From the NCBI RefSeq assembly GCF_001263205.1, contig NZ_CP012333.1:1550001-1614000 (forward strand): 64,000 nucleotides of DNA. Direction: 5' to 3'. The notes beneath the pieces were generated by a model. It was given only the letters and a program-made list of their open reading frames with translations, was not told the origin of the DNA and searched no databases. This document shows, in pieces, positions 17,771 to 25,582 of the stretch. Both the position numbers and the translations under genes were made by a program. Source of the stretch: Labilithrix luteola. GTDB lineage: Bacteria; Myxococcota_A; Polyangia; Polyangiales; Polyangiaceae. Positions within the stretch are counted from its first letter, which is position 1. Each line of letters starts with the position of its first letter.

Positions 17771-18802
17771 ATGTCGCGGAGCTCGTTCGCCCTCGCGGCC
17801 TGCCTCTTGGTCGGGCAGCTTTGCGGAGCGCAGGGCGAAGCGCACGCGACGGAGCGCTCGCTCCACGGGCTCGACCTCGACTATGTGGCGCCGGCCGAGT
17901 GCCCATCGCGCGAGCAGTTCGACGCGATGCTGCGCGCCCGCCTCCCCGACGAGGCGACGACGAAAGACACGAGGCATTTCCTGGCTCGGATCACGCCCGA
18001 CGAGGCGGGGGGCTACGTAGGCCGCCTCGACGTTCGCGGCCCGGGCCTCGCGCCGGACGTGCGTGAAATCCATGCCCCCACGTGCCGCGCGGTGAGCACG
18101 TCGCTCGTTCTGTTCGTCGTGCTCGCGCTCACGCCCGCGTCGCAGGCCGAGCATGAACCCGAGCGTACTTCGCCCGCGCCACCTCCTCCGTCTCCGCCCA
18201 CCACGGAGCCCGCGCCTCTGCCGACGCGGAGCTCGAGCGATGAAACACGTTCTTACACGCACGCCGCGAAGCCCGCGGCAACGTGGTCTTGGAGCGCGGG
18301 CTTTCAAGCGACCTACCAGCACATGTCGGAAGCCGCTTGGGGAGGACGTGTGCACGCCGAACTGACGCGCGTTCCGGCTTTGGGCCCGCTCGGGGCGTCG
18401 CTTCGTCTTTCCTATGGCTGGTCGGATTTCTCGACGTTCCCCGTGCGCGCGGGAGAAGCGAAATTTCGCCTGCGAACCGGGCGCCTCGAGGGCTGCGCAC
18501 GCGTCGCTCTCGGTTCGTTCGCGCTGTCCCCGTGCGCAGCGTTCGAGCTCGGCAGCCTCGACGGTCGCACGCCGGCCCTCTCCGCCACCGAGATGTCGAC
18601 GTTGTGGGCCGCCCCCGGAGTCCGATTGCGGTTGGGCTGGCAGACTTCTGCGTGGCTTGCGCTCGAGGTCGAGGCCGGCCTGTCGATGCCTCTCGAGCGT
18701 CGCGTGTTCCAGATCACAGACCCCATCCGCACGGTCTACGAGCCCCCGGCCGTCGTCGTCGACCTCGGCGCCGGCCTTGGTGTGAGCGGGCGATTTCGTT
18801 AG
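17771..18802 (+). CDS. Locus A: outer-membrane-type protein with Cys-containing N-terminal domain
   Basis: The 343-residue product has a Sec signal peptide and then a conserved N-terminal module. It starts 'APAECPSREQFDAML' and ends in a Cys followed by a hydrophobic helix ('TCRAVSTSLVLFVVLAL'). A Pro-rich linker (about 125-155) leads to a C-terminal half of amphipathic beta-strands ('WSWSAGFQATYQH', 'PLGASLRLSYGWSD', 'APGVRLRLGWQTSAWLALEV'), consistent with a small outer-membrane barrel. Loci B and C have equivalents at 21822-22949 and 57942-59081, always next to the sigma gene. It is divergent from the lipoprotein operon across 200 nt and 83 nt ahead of the sigma gene. Confidence 0.72.
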   Translation: MSRSSFALAACLLVGQLCGAQGEAHATERSLHGLDLDYVAPAECPSREQFDAMLRARLPDEATTKDTRHFLARITPDEAGGYVGRLDVRGPGLAPDVREIHAPTCRAVSTSLVLFVVLALTPASQAEHEPERTSPAPPPPSPPTTEPAPLPTRSSSDETRSYTHAAKPAATWSWSAGFQATYQHMSEAAWGGRVHAELTRVPALGPLGASLRLSYGWSDFSTFPVRAGEAKFRLRTGRLEGCARVALGSFALSPCAAFELGSLDGRTPALSATEMSTLWAAPGVRLRLGWQTSAWLALEVEAGLSMPLERRVFQITDPIRTVYEPPAVVVDLGAGLGVSGRFR

Positions 18803-18831
18803 AAATCCCCGGCCGTGACACACGTCCGACG

Positions 18832-18876
18832 GAAATCGACCGGTGATCCGATCAGTTTTCTCGCGCCCGGGAATTT
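18832..18876 (+). promoter_or_regulatory. Candidate ECF promoter of the locus A sigma gene
   Basis: GAAATCG (18832-18838), 11 nt, GATCAGTT (18850-18857), 9 nt, CCGGGAATTT (18867-18876), then 9 nt to ATG 18886. The blocks and spacing mirror those before the divergent lipoprotein operon at 17625-17580. Autoregulation by the sigma factor is the natural reading but is inferred. Confidence 0.65.
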
Positions 18877-18885
18877 CTATCTCGG

Positions 18886-19530
18886 ATGTCGATTCTCCAC
18901 GAGAGCGTCACGAGCCCGTTGGATGGCAGAACGGCGGTGACCTCCCACTCGTCCAGCGATAGGCGCGACGGCGCGCGGAGCTCCGAGGAGGAGACTGCCG
19001 GCGCGTCACGCCGTGCACGCAGCGAGCAGCTCGTTCGCCAGCACCACACCTTCGTGTGGCGCACCGTGCAGCGCCTCGGCGTTCGCGACGCGGACGTCGA
19101 CGACGTCGTCCAGGAAGTCTTCCTCGTCGCCGCCAAGAACATCGACTCTATCCCGCGTGAGCACGAGAAAGGCTACCTGTTCCGAACGTGCGCGAACGTC
19201 TCGGCGCACGCGCACCGGAGCCTTCAAAGGCGACGTGAAGTGGTCGACGAAGCGCGCTTGAGCGCCGAAGTCGACGCGCGGCCCACGCCCGAACAGAGCG
19301 CCGCAACCTCGCAGACGCGCGCGCGTCTGCAATCCCTCCTCGACAAGATGCCGGAAGACTTCCGCAACGTGTTCGTCCTGTTCGAGCTCGAAGCCATGAC
19401 GATGACGGAGATCGCCGACGTGCTGAGTATCCCCTCCGGTACCGTCGCGTCTCGTCTCCGCCGAGCACGCGAGCTTTTCATGGGCTTGATGGCAGCCGAG
19501 CGCCAAGAGCGAGAGGGGGCGTCGCGATGA
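18886..19530 (+). CDS. Locus A: ECF-type RNA polymerase sigma factor
   Basis: The 214-residue product has the two ECF domains. Sigma region 2 is about 45-115 ('QHHTFVWRTVQRLGVRDADVDD' style helix, then 'VVQEVFLVAAKNI' and 'FRTCANVSAHAHRS'). Region 4 is about 140-200 ('LDKMPEDFRNVFVLFELEAM', 'EIADVLSIPSGTVASRLRRA'). It directs RNA polymerase to a small regulon. Its stop overlaps the anti-sigma-like gene (ATGA, 19527-19530). A three-block element upstream, shared with the divergent lipoprotein operon, suggests that its targets are itself and that operon. Confidence 0.9.
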   Translation: MSILHESVTSPLDGRTAVTSHSSSDRRDGARSSEEETAGASRRARSEQLVRQHHTFVWRTVQRLGVRDADVDDVVQEVFLVAAKNIDSIPREHEKGYLFRTCANVSAHAHRSLQRRREVVDEARLSAEVDARPTPEQSAATSQTRARLQSLLDKMPEDFRNVFVLFELEAMTMTEIADVLSIPSGTVASRLRRARELFMGLMAAERQEREGASR

Positions 19531-20297
19531 AGAGGCTCTTGCTGGACGAGTCGGTCGATGGGGAGCTCGCCGAGCTCCTTCGCTCCGCCGAGCAGGATGG
19601 GCCGCGCTCGCCCGAAGCGCTCGAGCAGCGCCGGAATCGGATCTTCGCGGCGATGCTGATCGTGACCGGCGCACCGCGCGCACTGTCGTTCGTGACGAAC
19701 CACACGGGCCTGTGGCGCATGGCCAAATGGGTGCCGCTTTGCGCGGTGGCCGCGACGATCGGAGTCACGGCCTGGACTCGATCGACGGTGGAGCGCAAGC
19801 ACGTCGACACGAACGCCGTCGCAACGAGCGTGGTCGCGATGCACCCCGTCTCGCCCCCGGAGCCCTCCGACGTCACGCTGCCGCCGAGTCAGCCCGAAAC
19901 GATGACGGCCTCGGTCCCCGGAATTCGCATCGACGATCTCCCGACGGCGCTGCCGAAGCCAACGCCGTCGGCACCGCCTCGCGCAAAGCAAACGACGGCG
20001 GCGAGCGCAACGACGGAAAGCGAAACGAGCATCGACGCGGAGCTCGCGGCCATCGAGGCAGCGCGTCGCGTGCTCGCGTCAGGCCGCGCCAGCGAAGCGC
20101 TCTCGCGCGTGCACGACTATCGAGCCACGTTCACGAACGCTCACTTCTCCGACGAAGCCGACGTGATCGAAGTGCAAGCCCTCGTCGCCCTCGGGCGCAC
20201 GGACGAGGCCCAATCCAAAGCGCAGCGATTTCTCGCGGCGCATCCGCAGTCTGCCTACGCGAAGCGCATTCGCGCATTGGTCACTCCCAAAGAGTGA
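19527..20297 (+). CDS. Locus A: single-pass anti-sigma-like protein with TPR-like periplasmic end
   Basis: The 256-residue product begins with about 65 cytoplasmic residues, then one membrane segment near 'WVPLCAVAATIGVTAW'. A Ser/Pro/Thr-rich periplasmic linker follows, and then a C-terminal helical pair: 'AELAAIEAARRVLASGRASE', 'DEADVIEVQALVALGRTDEA' and the closing 'FLAAHPQSAYAKRIRAL'. Position, ATGA overlap with the sigma gene and topology indicate an anti-sigma role. The zinc-finger HxxxCxxC typical of many anti-sigmas is absent. The C-terminal repeat resembles TPR units. Equivalents at 23592-24353 and 56526-57266 share this architecture. Confidence 0.68.
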   Translation: MKRLLLDESVDGELAELLRSAEQDGPRSPEALEQRRNRIFAAMLIVTGAPRALSFVTNHTGLWRMAKWVPLCAVAATIGVTAWTRSTVERKHVDTNAVATSVVAMHPVSPPEPSDVTLPPSQPETMTASVPGIRIDDLPTALPKPTPSAPPRAKQTTAASATTESETSIDAELAAIEAARRVLASGRASEALSRVHDYRATFTNAHFSDEADVIEVQALVALGRTDEAQSKAQRFLAAHPQSAYAKRIRALVTPKE

Positions 20298-20369
20298 CGA
20301 AGCCACCAATTTCTCGGCTCGTGCCGTGCTCGGCGCCATGACGAGCCTTCACTTCGAAGGAGCCTTTCC

Positions 20370-21428
20370 ATGCGTCCCATGAACTACAAGCGAGTGGTCT
20401 TTCCCGCGGTGTGCCTTCTCACCATCGCCGCGGCGGTTGCATGCGGTGACGACGAGACCAACTCGACGCCGGTCGACGACGGAGTCGACAGCAGCACTCC
20501 GCACCAGCAGCCCGACGCGAGCAAGACCGACAGCAATACGCCCGATGCGAAGGACGCCACGAGCGGCAACGATGCAGGCGCCGACGCGGATGCGGATGCC
20601 GAGGCGTGCGAGTCTCCGGTGACGTTCAAGCCTGACGCAAACGCCAAGACGAAGGCAACGGCTGCTCTCGCCGCACTCTCGCCGGACGCCACGCTCCAGT
20701 GGTCCGACGCACGCGGTACGATCGCGTCGATCTCGGATCTCGTCGTGTCCCCGGCGTGCACCGGCAACGACGACGTTTACGACAAGTTCTTCGACTACCT
20801 GGAGGCTCACCGCGATCTCTTCCAGATCGAGCGTTCCGATTGGCGCGCGCCGCCTCCGCTCCCCTGCTCGGCCATTTCGGGATTCCAGTTCGTCTCGATT
20901 CATCGCGAGAAACTCGGCGCGTACGAAGAGGTCAACGACACGTTCTCGGTCGTCGCGGACGTCAAAGACGGCAATGTCATCTTCCGCAACTTCAGCGGGT
21001 TCTACATTCCGAGCTCGACGATCGTGGGCCCGCAGCTCGGCGACTGCGCGGACAAGACCGAAGCGCAGATGACGCCGCTCCTCCGCGCCGAGCCCTTCGC
21101 GTACGCCACGTTGAACCAGTGCAACATCGACGGGAGCTTCAAGTACACGCCCGTCGCGACCGACAAGCTGACCTTCGCGCCAAGCGCTACGATGACCTGG
21201 GAAGAGGGAACCGAGCTGACGCTCCGCCGCCAGCGCACCGCAACGCTCGTGGTTTCGTCGGCGAACTACACGAACGATCTCCTTCGCAGCAACGCCAATT
21301 GCCCGGACGACGACGGCAATCCCAACATCGGCTGGATTCGCACGTACGACACGGTCACGGGCGAGATCATCTCCGATTCGCTCACGCCCGACCCGTACTG
21401 CCTGGTGTGCTTCGGCGGCGGCCTCTGA
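20370..21428 (+). CDS. Lipoprotein with propeptide (FTP/PepSY)-like domain and no peptidase domain
   Basis: AAGGAG at 20358-20363 supports ATG 20370. The 352-residue product has a signal with lipobox-like 'AAVAC', a very Asp-rich linker and then a soluble region. 'FDYLEAHRDLFQIERSDW' and the following strands 'FQFVSIHREKLGAYEEVND' and 'VVADVKDGNVIFRNFSGFY' resemble the FTP inhibitory propeptide of thermolysin/fungalysin-type peptidases. No HExxH peptidase motif is present. The C terminus has several Cys ('PYCLVCFGGG'). It follows locus A's anti-sigma gene by 72 nt, so it may belong to the same transcript; loci B and C lack an equivalent. Confidence 0.6.
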   Translation: MRPMNYKRVVFPAVCLLTIAAAVACGDDETNSTPVDDGVDSSTPHQQPDASKTDSNTPDAKDATSGNDAGADADADAEACESPVTFKPDANAKTKATAALAALSPDATLQWSDARGTIASISDLVVSPACTGNDDVYDKFFDYLEAHRDLFQIERSDWRAPPPLPCSAISGFQFVSIHREKLGAYEEVNDTFSVVADVKDGNVIFRNFSGFYIPSSTIVGPQLGDCADKTEAQMTPLLRAEPFAYATLNQCNIDGSFKYTPVATDKLTFAPSATMTWEEGTELTLRRQRTATLVVSSANYTNDLLRSNANCPDDDGNPNIGWIRTYDTVTGEIISDSLTPDPYCLVCFGGGL

Positions 21429-21488
21429 GCCTCGCCGAAGCACACGCCATCGCGCCACGCTCCGACCGCGAGGAGAGCGGAGGGACGG

Positions 21489-21707
21489 CTACTTGAGCCG
21501 CCCCTCCAGCGTGATGGCCGCACATGCCAGCATCGACGCCTCGCGCAGCAAGCGCAGGACGGCGGTGCGGTCACTGCATTCCGGGACGTGGGCGAGGATC
21601 ACTTCGGCGAAGCGCTTCGCCCCCGCGTGAATCGCCTCGTAGTCCTCGAGCTTCTTCGGCGTTGCCGGGTGGTGCGAGAAAACGTACTCGGGATCGAAGT
21701 CGGCCAT
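21489..21707 (-). CDS. Small Acb2/Tad1-like protein (phage anti-CBASS sponge family resemblance)
   Basis: ATG 21707 follows a strong ribosome site, GGAGGTGA (21720-21713); upstream extensions are Arg-rich and unlikely. The 72 residues are almost all helical: 'VFSHHPATPKKLEDYEAIHA', 'GAKRFAEVILAHVPECSDRT', 'AVLRLLREASMLACAAITLE'. The order F-x-x-H-x-P, YExI, AKxFAxxI, P-x-S/C-x-R and AL..LxEAxM.A.AAI is the pattern I know from the Acb2/Tad1 hairpin domain. Phage members sequester cyclic nucleotides made by CBASS or Thoeris defence. Here it stands alone between two chromosomal loci with no phage neighbours. The family call is by eye. Confidence 0.6.
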   Translation of the reverse strand: MADFDPEYVFSHHPATPKKLEDYEAIHAGAKRFAEVILAHVPECSDRTAVLRLLREASMLACAAITLEGRLK

Positions 21708-21821
21708 CGTGGTCACCTCCATCCTCGGTGATACCAGACGGATGGGCTCGTTGACCCGCGACCGGCCCCGCAACCGCCCTCGCACGCGCACCCGCGCCCG
21801 CATGCGGACGGCCACCTTGAA

Positions 21822-22949
21822 GTGGCGAGGGATTTGCAGAAGAATCCGCACGTGCCTTTTGCGCGCGCTCGGCTTCACGGCCACCGATGGCTGTACGCCG
21901 CGTCGTTCGCGCTGGGGATGGGGCTTTTCTCGTGCTTATCGTCGTTCTCGTCCACCGCTCACGCCGAAACCGCGCCGCCGGAAACCGTCCACGTTCGATA
22001 CTCGGCGGCCCCCACCTGTCCGAGTGAAGCGGAGTTCGTGTCCGCCCTGCGGCGCGACACGGATCCGTTCGAGCTGGCCGACGAGGCCGAGGCGAAGCGC
22101 GTGGTGGACGTCGAGCTGCGTACGGGCGCCAAGCGTGCGAGTGGCAGGTTCCGATTCGTCGATCGCCGTCACGACACGACGATCGAGCAGGAGCTGAACG
22201 GGCCCGATTGCGAAGCCGTTGCACGCGCGCTCGCCATGATGCTCGCTCTCGCGATGCACCGGCTCTCGGGACCGGGGGTGGTCGAACCGCCGCTCGACGT
22301 GGCCCCTCGACCGCCCGAGCCCGAGCCCGCCCCGCCTCCCCCGCCTCCCCCGCCGGCGCCGCCGAGCTTGAAGACCCCACGTGCGTCGCCGCGGCGACGC
22401 GCAACGCACCCCGCCCCTGCAGCCCCCGCACCTGCCGTACGCCTCTCGCTCGATCTCCAGGCCGAAATCACGAGCGCGGTGGTCCGTGAGCTTCTGCCCT
22501 TCGCGAGCCTCACCTTCCAGCTCCAGTCGACCGCGTGGTGGCTCCGCCCCTCCTTGGGGCTAAGTCTCCGGCAGAGTCTTCCGCACGACGTGGCCGTGGC
22601 GGGTGGGGGGTCGACGTTTCTCTGGACCACCGGGGCTCTTCGCGTGTGCCCTCATGTCGTCGTCGTGGGGCCGGTCGACCTCGCCCCCTGCGTCGAGGCG
22701 GCACTCGGCCGGCTCGGGGCGGACGCCAATGGTCTGCCGGGCGCGCGAAGCTCTGCCAATCTATGGGCGGATGCTGGAGGCCTCGTGACCACGCGCTGGC
22801 ACCTTTCGGCGCGTTGGTTTCTTGCAGCGTCGGGAGGGCTTTTGTTCGCCCTCGACCGAACGCGCTACGAGCTTTCGTCGGGAGCCCTCATCTCAGAGAC
22901 CCCGGCGCTCGGGTTCCGCGCGGGGCTCGGAATGGGCCTCCAGCTCTGA
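21822..22949 (+). CDS. Locus B: outer-membrane-type protein with Cys-containing N-terminal domain
   Basis: The GTG at 21822 gives a basic N terminus and a signal segment 'LYAASFALGMGLFSCLSSF'; the exact start is uncertain. The N-terminal module matches its locus A and C relatives: 'AAPTCPSEAEFVSALRR' at the front, 'PDCEAVARALAMMLALAMH' at the end. A Pro/Glu linker with an uninterrupted run of eight prolines leads to a C-terminal set of barrel-like strands ('SLTFQLQSTAWWLRPSLGLS', 'TRWHLSARWFLAASGGLLF'). It lies 76 nt before the sigma gene and probably opens the locus B operon. Confidence 0.7.
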   Translation: MARDLQKNPHVPFARARLHGHRWLYAASFALGMGLFSCLSSFSSTAHAETAPPETVHVRYSAAPTCPSEAEFVSALRRDTDPFELADEAEAKRVVDVELRTGAKRASGRFRFVDRRHDTTIEQELNGPDCEAVARALAMMLALAMHRLSGPGVVEPPLDVAPRPPEPEPAPPPPPPPPAPPSLKTPRASPRRRATHPAPAAPAPAVRLSLDLQAEITSAVVRELLPFASLTFQLQSTAWWLRPSLGLSLRQSLPHDVAVAGGGSTFLWTTGALRVCPHVVVVGPVDLAPCVEAALGRLGADANGLPGARSSANLWADAGGLVTTRWHLSARWFLAASGGLLFALDRTRYELSSGALISETPALGFRAGLGMGLQL

Positions 22950-23025
22950 GGTCGGAGCCCGGCCTACTTTTTTCGGGGGTCGTGCACTATCTGTGATTAT
23001 CCGAGTGCGTCGCGCCATTTAGGAC

Positions 23026-23595
23026 ATGGTCGCGGCGCCCTCGAGCGAGTTAGAGCACGTGGGGGTGCCTTTGCCGTGCGAGGCCAGACGAGCCCGAATT
23101 CGCGACCTCGTCGCGAATTATCATGATCCCGTCTGGAAGTTCGTTCGCCACCTCGGGGCCTCGGCGGCGCTCGCGGATGAGGTCGTCCAGGAGGTGTTCC
23201 TGGTCGCATTTCGCCGCGCCGACGATCTTCGCGAAGGCAGCGAGCGCGCGTTCCTTTTCGGAACGGCGTTCCGAACCGCAAGGCACGCCCTCAAGAAGCA
23301 TCACCGCGAACCCGTCGTCGAGGACGTCGATCGCGCCGCCGATCTCGCTCCGAACCCGGAGGAGAGCCTCGACCGGAAACAAACACGCGAGCTCGCTTAC
23401 CGCCTGCTCGGTGAGCTCGATGACGACCTGCGTGCGCCCTTCGTCATGTTCGAGCTCGAAGGAATGTCGATGCACGACATCGGAAGAGTCATGGGCTTGC
23501 CCATTCCCACCGTCGGGTCGCGGCTCCGCCGCGCTCGCGAGGCCTTTCGAGCTTGCGTCCAGCGTCACAAGAGCCGCCTCCGAGGTCCGTTGTGA
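23026..23595 (+). CDS. Locus B: ECF-type RNA polymerase sigma factor
   Basis: The 189-residue product has sigma region 2 about 25-90 ('DPVWKFVRHLGASAALADE', 'VVQEVFLVAFRRA', 'FGTAFRTARHALKKH') and region 4 about 125-180 ('LDDDLRAPFVMFELEGMSM', 'IGRVMGLPIPTVGSRLRRA'). Its stop overlaps the anti-sigma-like start as GTGA (23592-23595), and every following gene to 28172 overlaps its predecessor. In locus B the sigma factor thus sits in one transcript with its presumed targets. The three-block promoter of locus A is not seen upstream. Confidence 0.9.
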   Translation: MVAAPSSELEHVGVPLPCEARRARIRDLVANYHDPVWKFVRHLGASAALADEVVQEVFLVAFRRADDLREGSERAFLFGTAFRTARHALKKHHREPVVEDVDRAADLAPNPEESLDRKQTRELAYRLLGELDDDLRAPFVMFELEGMSMHDIGRVMGLPIPTVGSRLRRAREAFRACVQRHKSRLRGPL

Positions 23596-24353
23596 AGAAT
23601 CCCATCGATCCCTCAGACCTCGCCGACGCCGAGCTCGACGCCGACGTCGCGCGCCTCCTTGGCTCCTTCGAGGACGAGGCCCCCCCTCCCGGCGCCGCCG
23701 CCAGGCTCCTCGCACTCGCCGACACCGTCGAGACCGGTGACGACGGTTCCGCCGCTCCCAGGTCGAGCTGGACGTCGCTCAAGACGCTGGCCGCCGTGGG
23801 CGGACTGCTCGTGACGGCCGGACTCTGCGTCGTGGCCAGCAGGCGTGAGCAGACGAAGCTGCCGAGCGCCGTCGACGCCCCTGCCGCCATCACTGCGAGC
23901 GTCACCGCGTCGCCGGTGATCGAGAATCCGCACGAGGGTGTCGGCCCCGTCGAGACGGCACCGGCCGCGTCGCCGATGCCAGTCGTGGCCGCCTCTGCAC
24001 TGCCCTCTGCGCCCGCCGTGCGAACGACGCCGAACGCGAGTGCAGGCGCGGGACAGGCCGAAAGCAAAGATTCCTTTCGCGAGCAGCTCGCCATCGTCGA
24101 AAGCGCACGCCATTCACTGTCGGAGAAGAAAGCCGACGAGTGCTTGGAGACGCTTCGCCGTTACGACACGAAATACCCGTCGGGAATCTTTACGACGGAG
24201 GTCCAGGTCGTGCGCGTCGAAGCGCTCATGACCGCCGGGCAATCGGAGAAAGCCTTCGCATTGGCGCGCAAGCTCATCGCCGAAAACCCACGAGGAGCCT
24301 ACGCCGATCGCCTGCGTGCTCTGCTTCCAAAGACGGATGGTCTCGACCGATGA
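23592..24353 (+). CDS. Locus B: single-pass anti-sigma-like protein with TPR-like periplasmic end
   Basis: GTG 23592 overlaps the sigma stop (GTGA), as in locus C. Of 253 residues, about 65 are cytoplasmic and acidic. One membrane span follows ('TLAAVGGLLVTAGLCVVAS'), then an Ala/Pro/Ser-rich linker and a TPR-like end ('QLAIVESARHSLSEKKADE', 'VVRVEALMTAGQSEKAFALA', 'LIAENPRGAYADRLRALL'). The last stretch closely matches the locus A protein's 'AAHPQSAYAKRIRAL'. There is no zinc-finger motif. The anti-sigma role is inferred from position and topology. Its stop overlaps the Cys-rich gene (ATGA). Confidence 0.68.
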   Translation: MKNPIDPSDLADAELDADVARLLGSFEDEAPPPGAAARLLALADTVETGDDGSAAPRSSWTSLKTLAAVGGLLVTAGLCVVASRREQTKLPSAVDAPAAITASVTASPVIENPHEGVGPVETAPAASPMPVVAASALPSAPAVRTTPNASAGAGQAESKDSFREQLAIVESARHSLSEKKADECLETLRRYDTKYPSGIFTTEVQVVRVEALMTAGQSEKAFALARKLIAENPRGAYADRLRALLPKTDGLDR

Positions 24354-25582
24354 AGACGCCTAACTACGAGTCGATTCTCCGGCGAGGTAGCCTGGTCCTC
24401 GCCCTCTTCGCGTGCGGCGCGGCGATGAGCGCGGCCTGCGCCGTCGATAGCCACGTCGTGCTGGCCGACGATCCGGATGCTGCGCAGCCCGAGACGCCGT
24501 CGTTCCAGACTCCCGCCGAAGCGGGTGCCGACGCGAACGACGCGACGACGGCATTGATGTGCGAAGGAACGGAGTGCCCGTCCCCCTACGCAACGTGCGG
24601 AACGACGGCCTCGTTGCACTGCGGTACGAACCTCCTCACGGACGCGGAGAACTGCGGGGCGTGCGGTAACGTCTGCCCCGCCCCCAACAAGCAGACCGTC
24701 CCGCGATGCTCGAATGGCAAATGCGTCTTCGACTGCAAATATATCGTGGGCTGGTGCAGTCGTGTCGATTACAAAGATTGCAATTCGAACCCCGAAGACG
24801 GTTGCGAAACCACGGTATCGGACGATCCATTGAATTGCGGCGGCTGCGGGAACGTGTGCCCCGCGGGACAAGGGTGCTACCAAGGGGTCTGCGGCTGCCC
24901 GGCCGGCAAGACGTTCTGCCCGGCGTGTAAAGCGGACGCATGCGTCGACACGACCAACGACGACAACAACTGCGGTGGTTGCTACAACAGCTGCCCGACG
25001 TCACCGGACGACGGCTGCAGCGTCAAACCGAAAGATACGTTCTACGGGTGCTCCAATAGCCAGTGTGGCGCTTTGAAGTGCAAAGGAGGCACCGCCGACT
25101 GCAACGGCGACATCCCGAAGAAAGGATGCCTGTCGGACGGCTGCGAGGTCGACTTCGCGACGCGCGACCCGAAGAACTGCGGAGCCTGCGGGAATGAATG
25201 CAAGCCGGACGAAGAGTGCCGAGCCGACGGCAACAACGGTCTGCAGTGCCTGAAGAAGTGCGCGGACAGTGGTCGGACGCGGTGCGAGAAGGGATGCGCC
25301 GATCTCCTCTCCGATCCGGAAAATTGTGGCGATTGCGAGATGAGGTGTCCGTCGTTCGGAAACGACAAGGCCGCGTGTCGCAAGGGTGTGTGCGTCACTG
25401 AATGTGCCGACGGTTTCGGCGATTGCGACGGCAATCCCCTCAATGGCTGCGAGGCTCGACTCGACAACAATCCCCTGCATTGCGGCGCATGCGGAGTGAC
25501 CTGCAACTACGGTGCGGGCCAGCCGTGCATCGAAGGCAAGTGCCTGATGGTCGAATGCGACGGTGGAGGGCAGACCAAATGA
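24350..25582 (+). CDS. Locus B: Cys-rich lipoprotein with six NCGxCG-type motifs
   Basis: ATG 24350 forms ATGA with the previous stop. The 410-residue product has a signal ending 'AMSAAC', an Asp/Ala linker, and six motif copies ('ENCGACG', 'LNCGGCG', 'NNCGGCY', 'KNCGACG', 'ENCGDCE', 'LHCGACG') interleaved with 'DCNS/DCDG...GCE' segments. The C terminus 'GAGQPCIEGKCLMVECDGG' matches the locus A protein closely. Many disulfides and a periplasmic or surface location are expected. It is the first of four consecutive coupled lipoprotein genes in this locus. Confidence 0.82.
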   Translation: MKTPNYESILRRGSLVLALFACGAAMSAACAVDSHVVLADDPDAAQPETPSFQTPAEAGADANDATTALMCEGTECPSPYATCGTTASLHCGTNLLTDAENCGACGNVCPAPNKQTVPRCSNGKCVFDCKYIVGWCSRVDYKDCNSNPEDGCETTVSDDPLNCGGCGNVCPAGQGCYQGVCGCPAGKTFCPACKADACVDTTNDDNNCGGCYNSCPTSPDDGCSVKPKDTFYGCSNSQCGALKCKGGTADCNGDIPKKGCLSDGCEVDFATRDPKNCGACGNECKPDEECRADGNNGLQCLKKCADSGRTRCEKGCADLLSDPENCGDCEMRCPSFGNDKAACRKGVCVTECADGFGDCDGNPLNGCEARLDNNPLHCGACGVTCNYGAGQPCIEGKCLMVECDGGGQTK

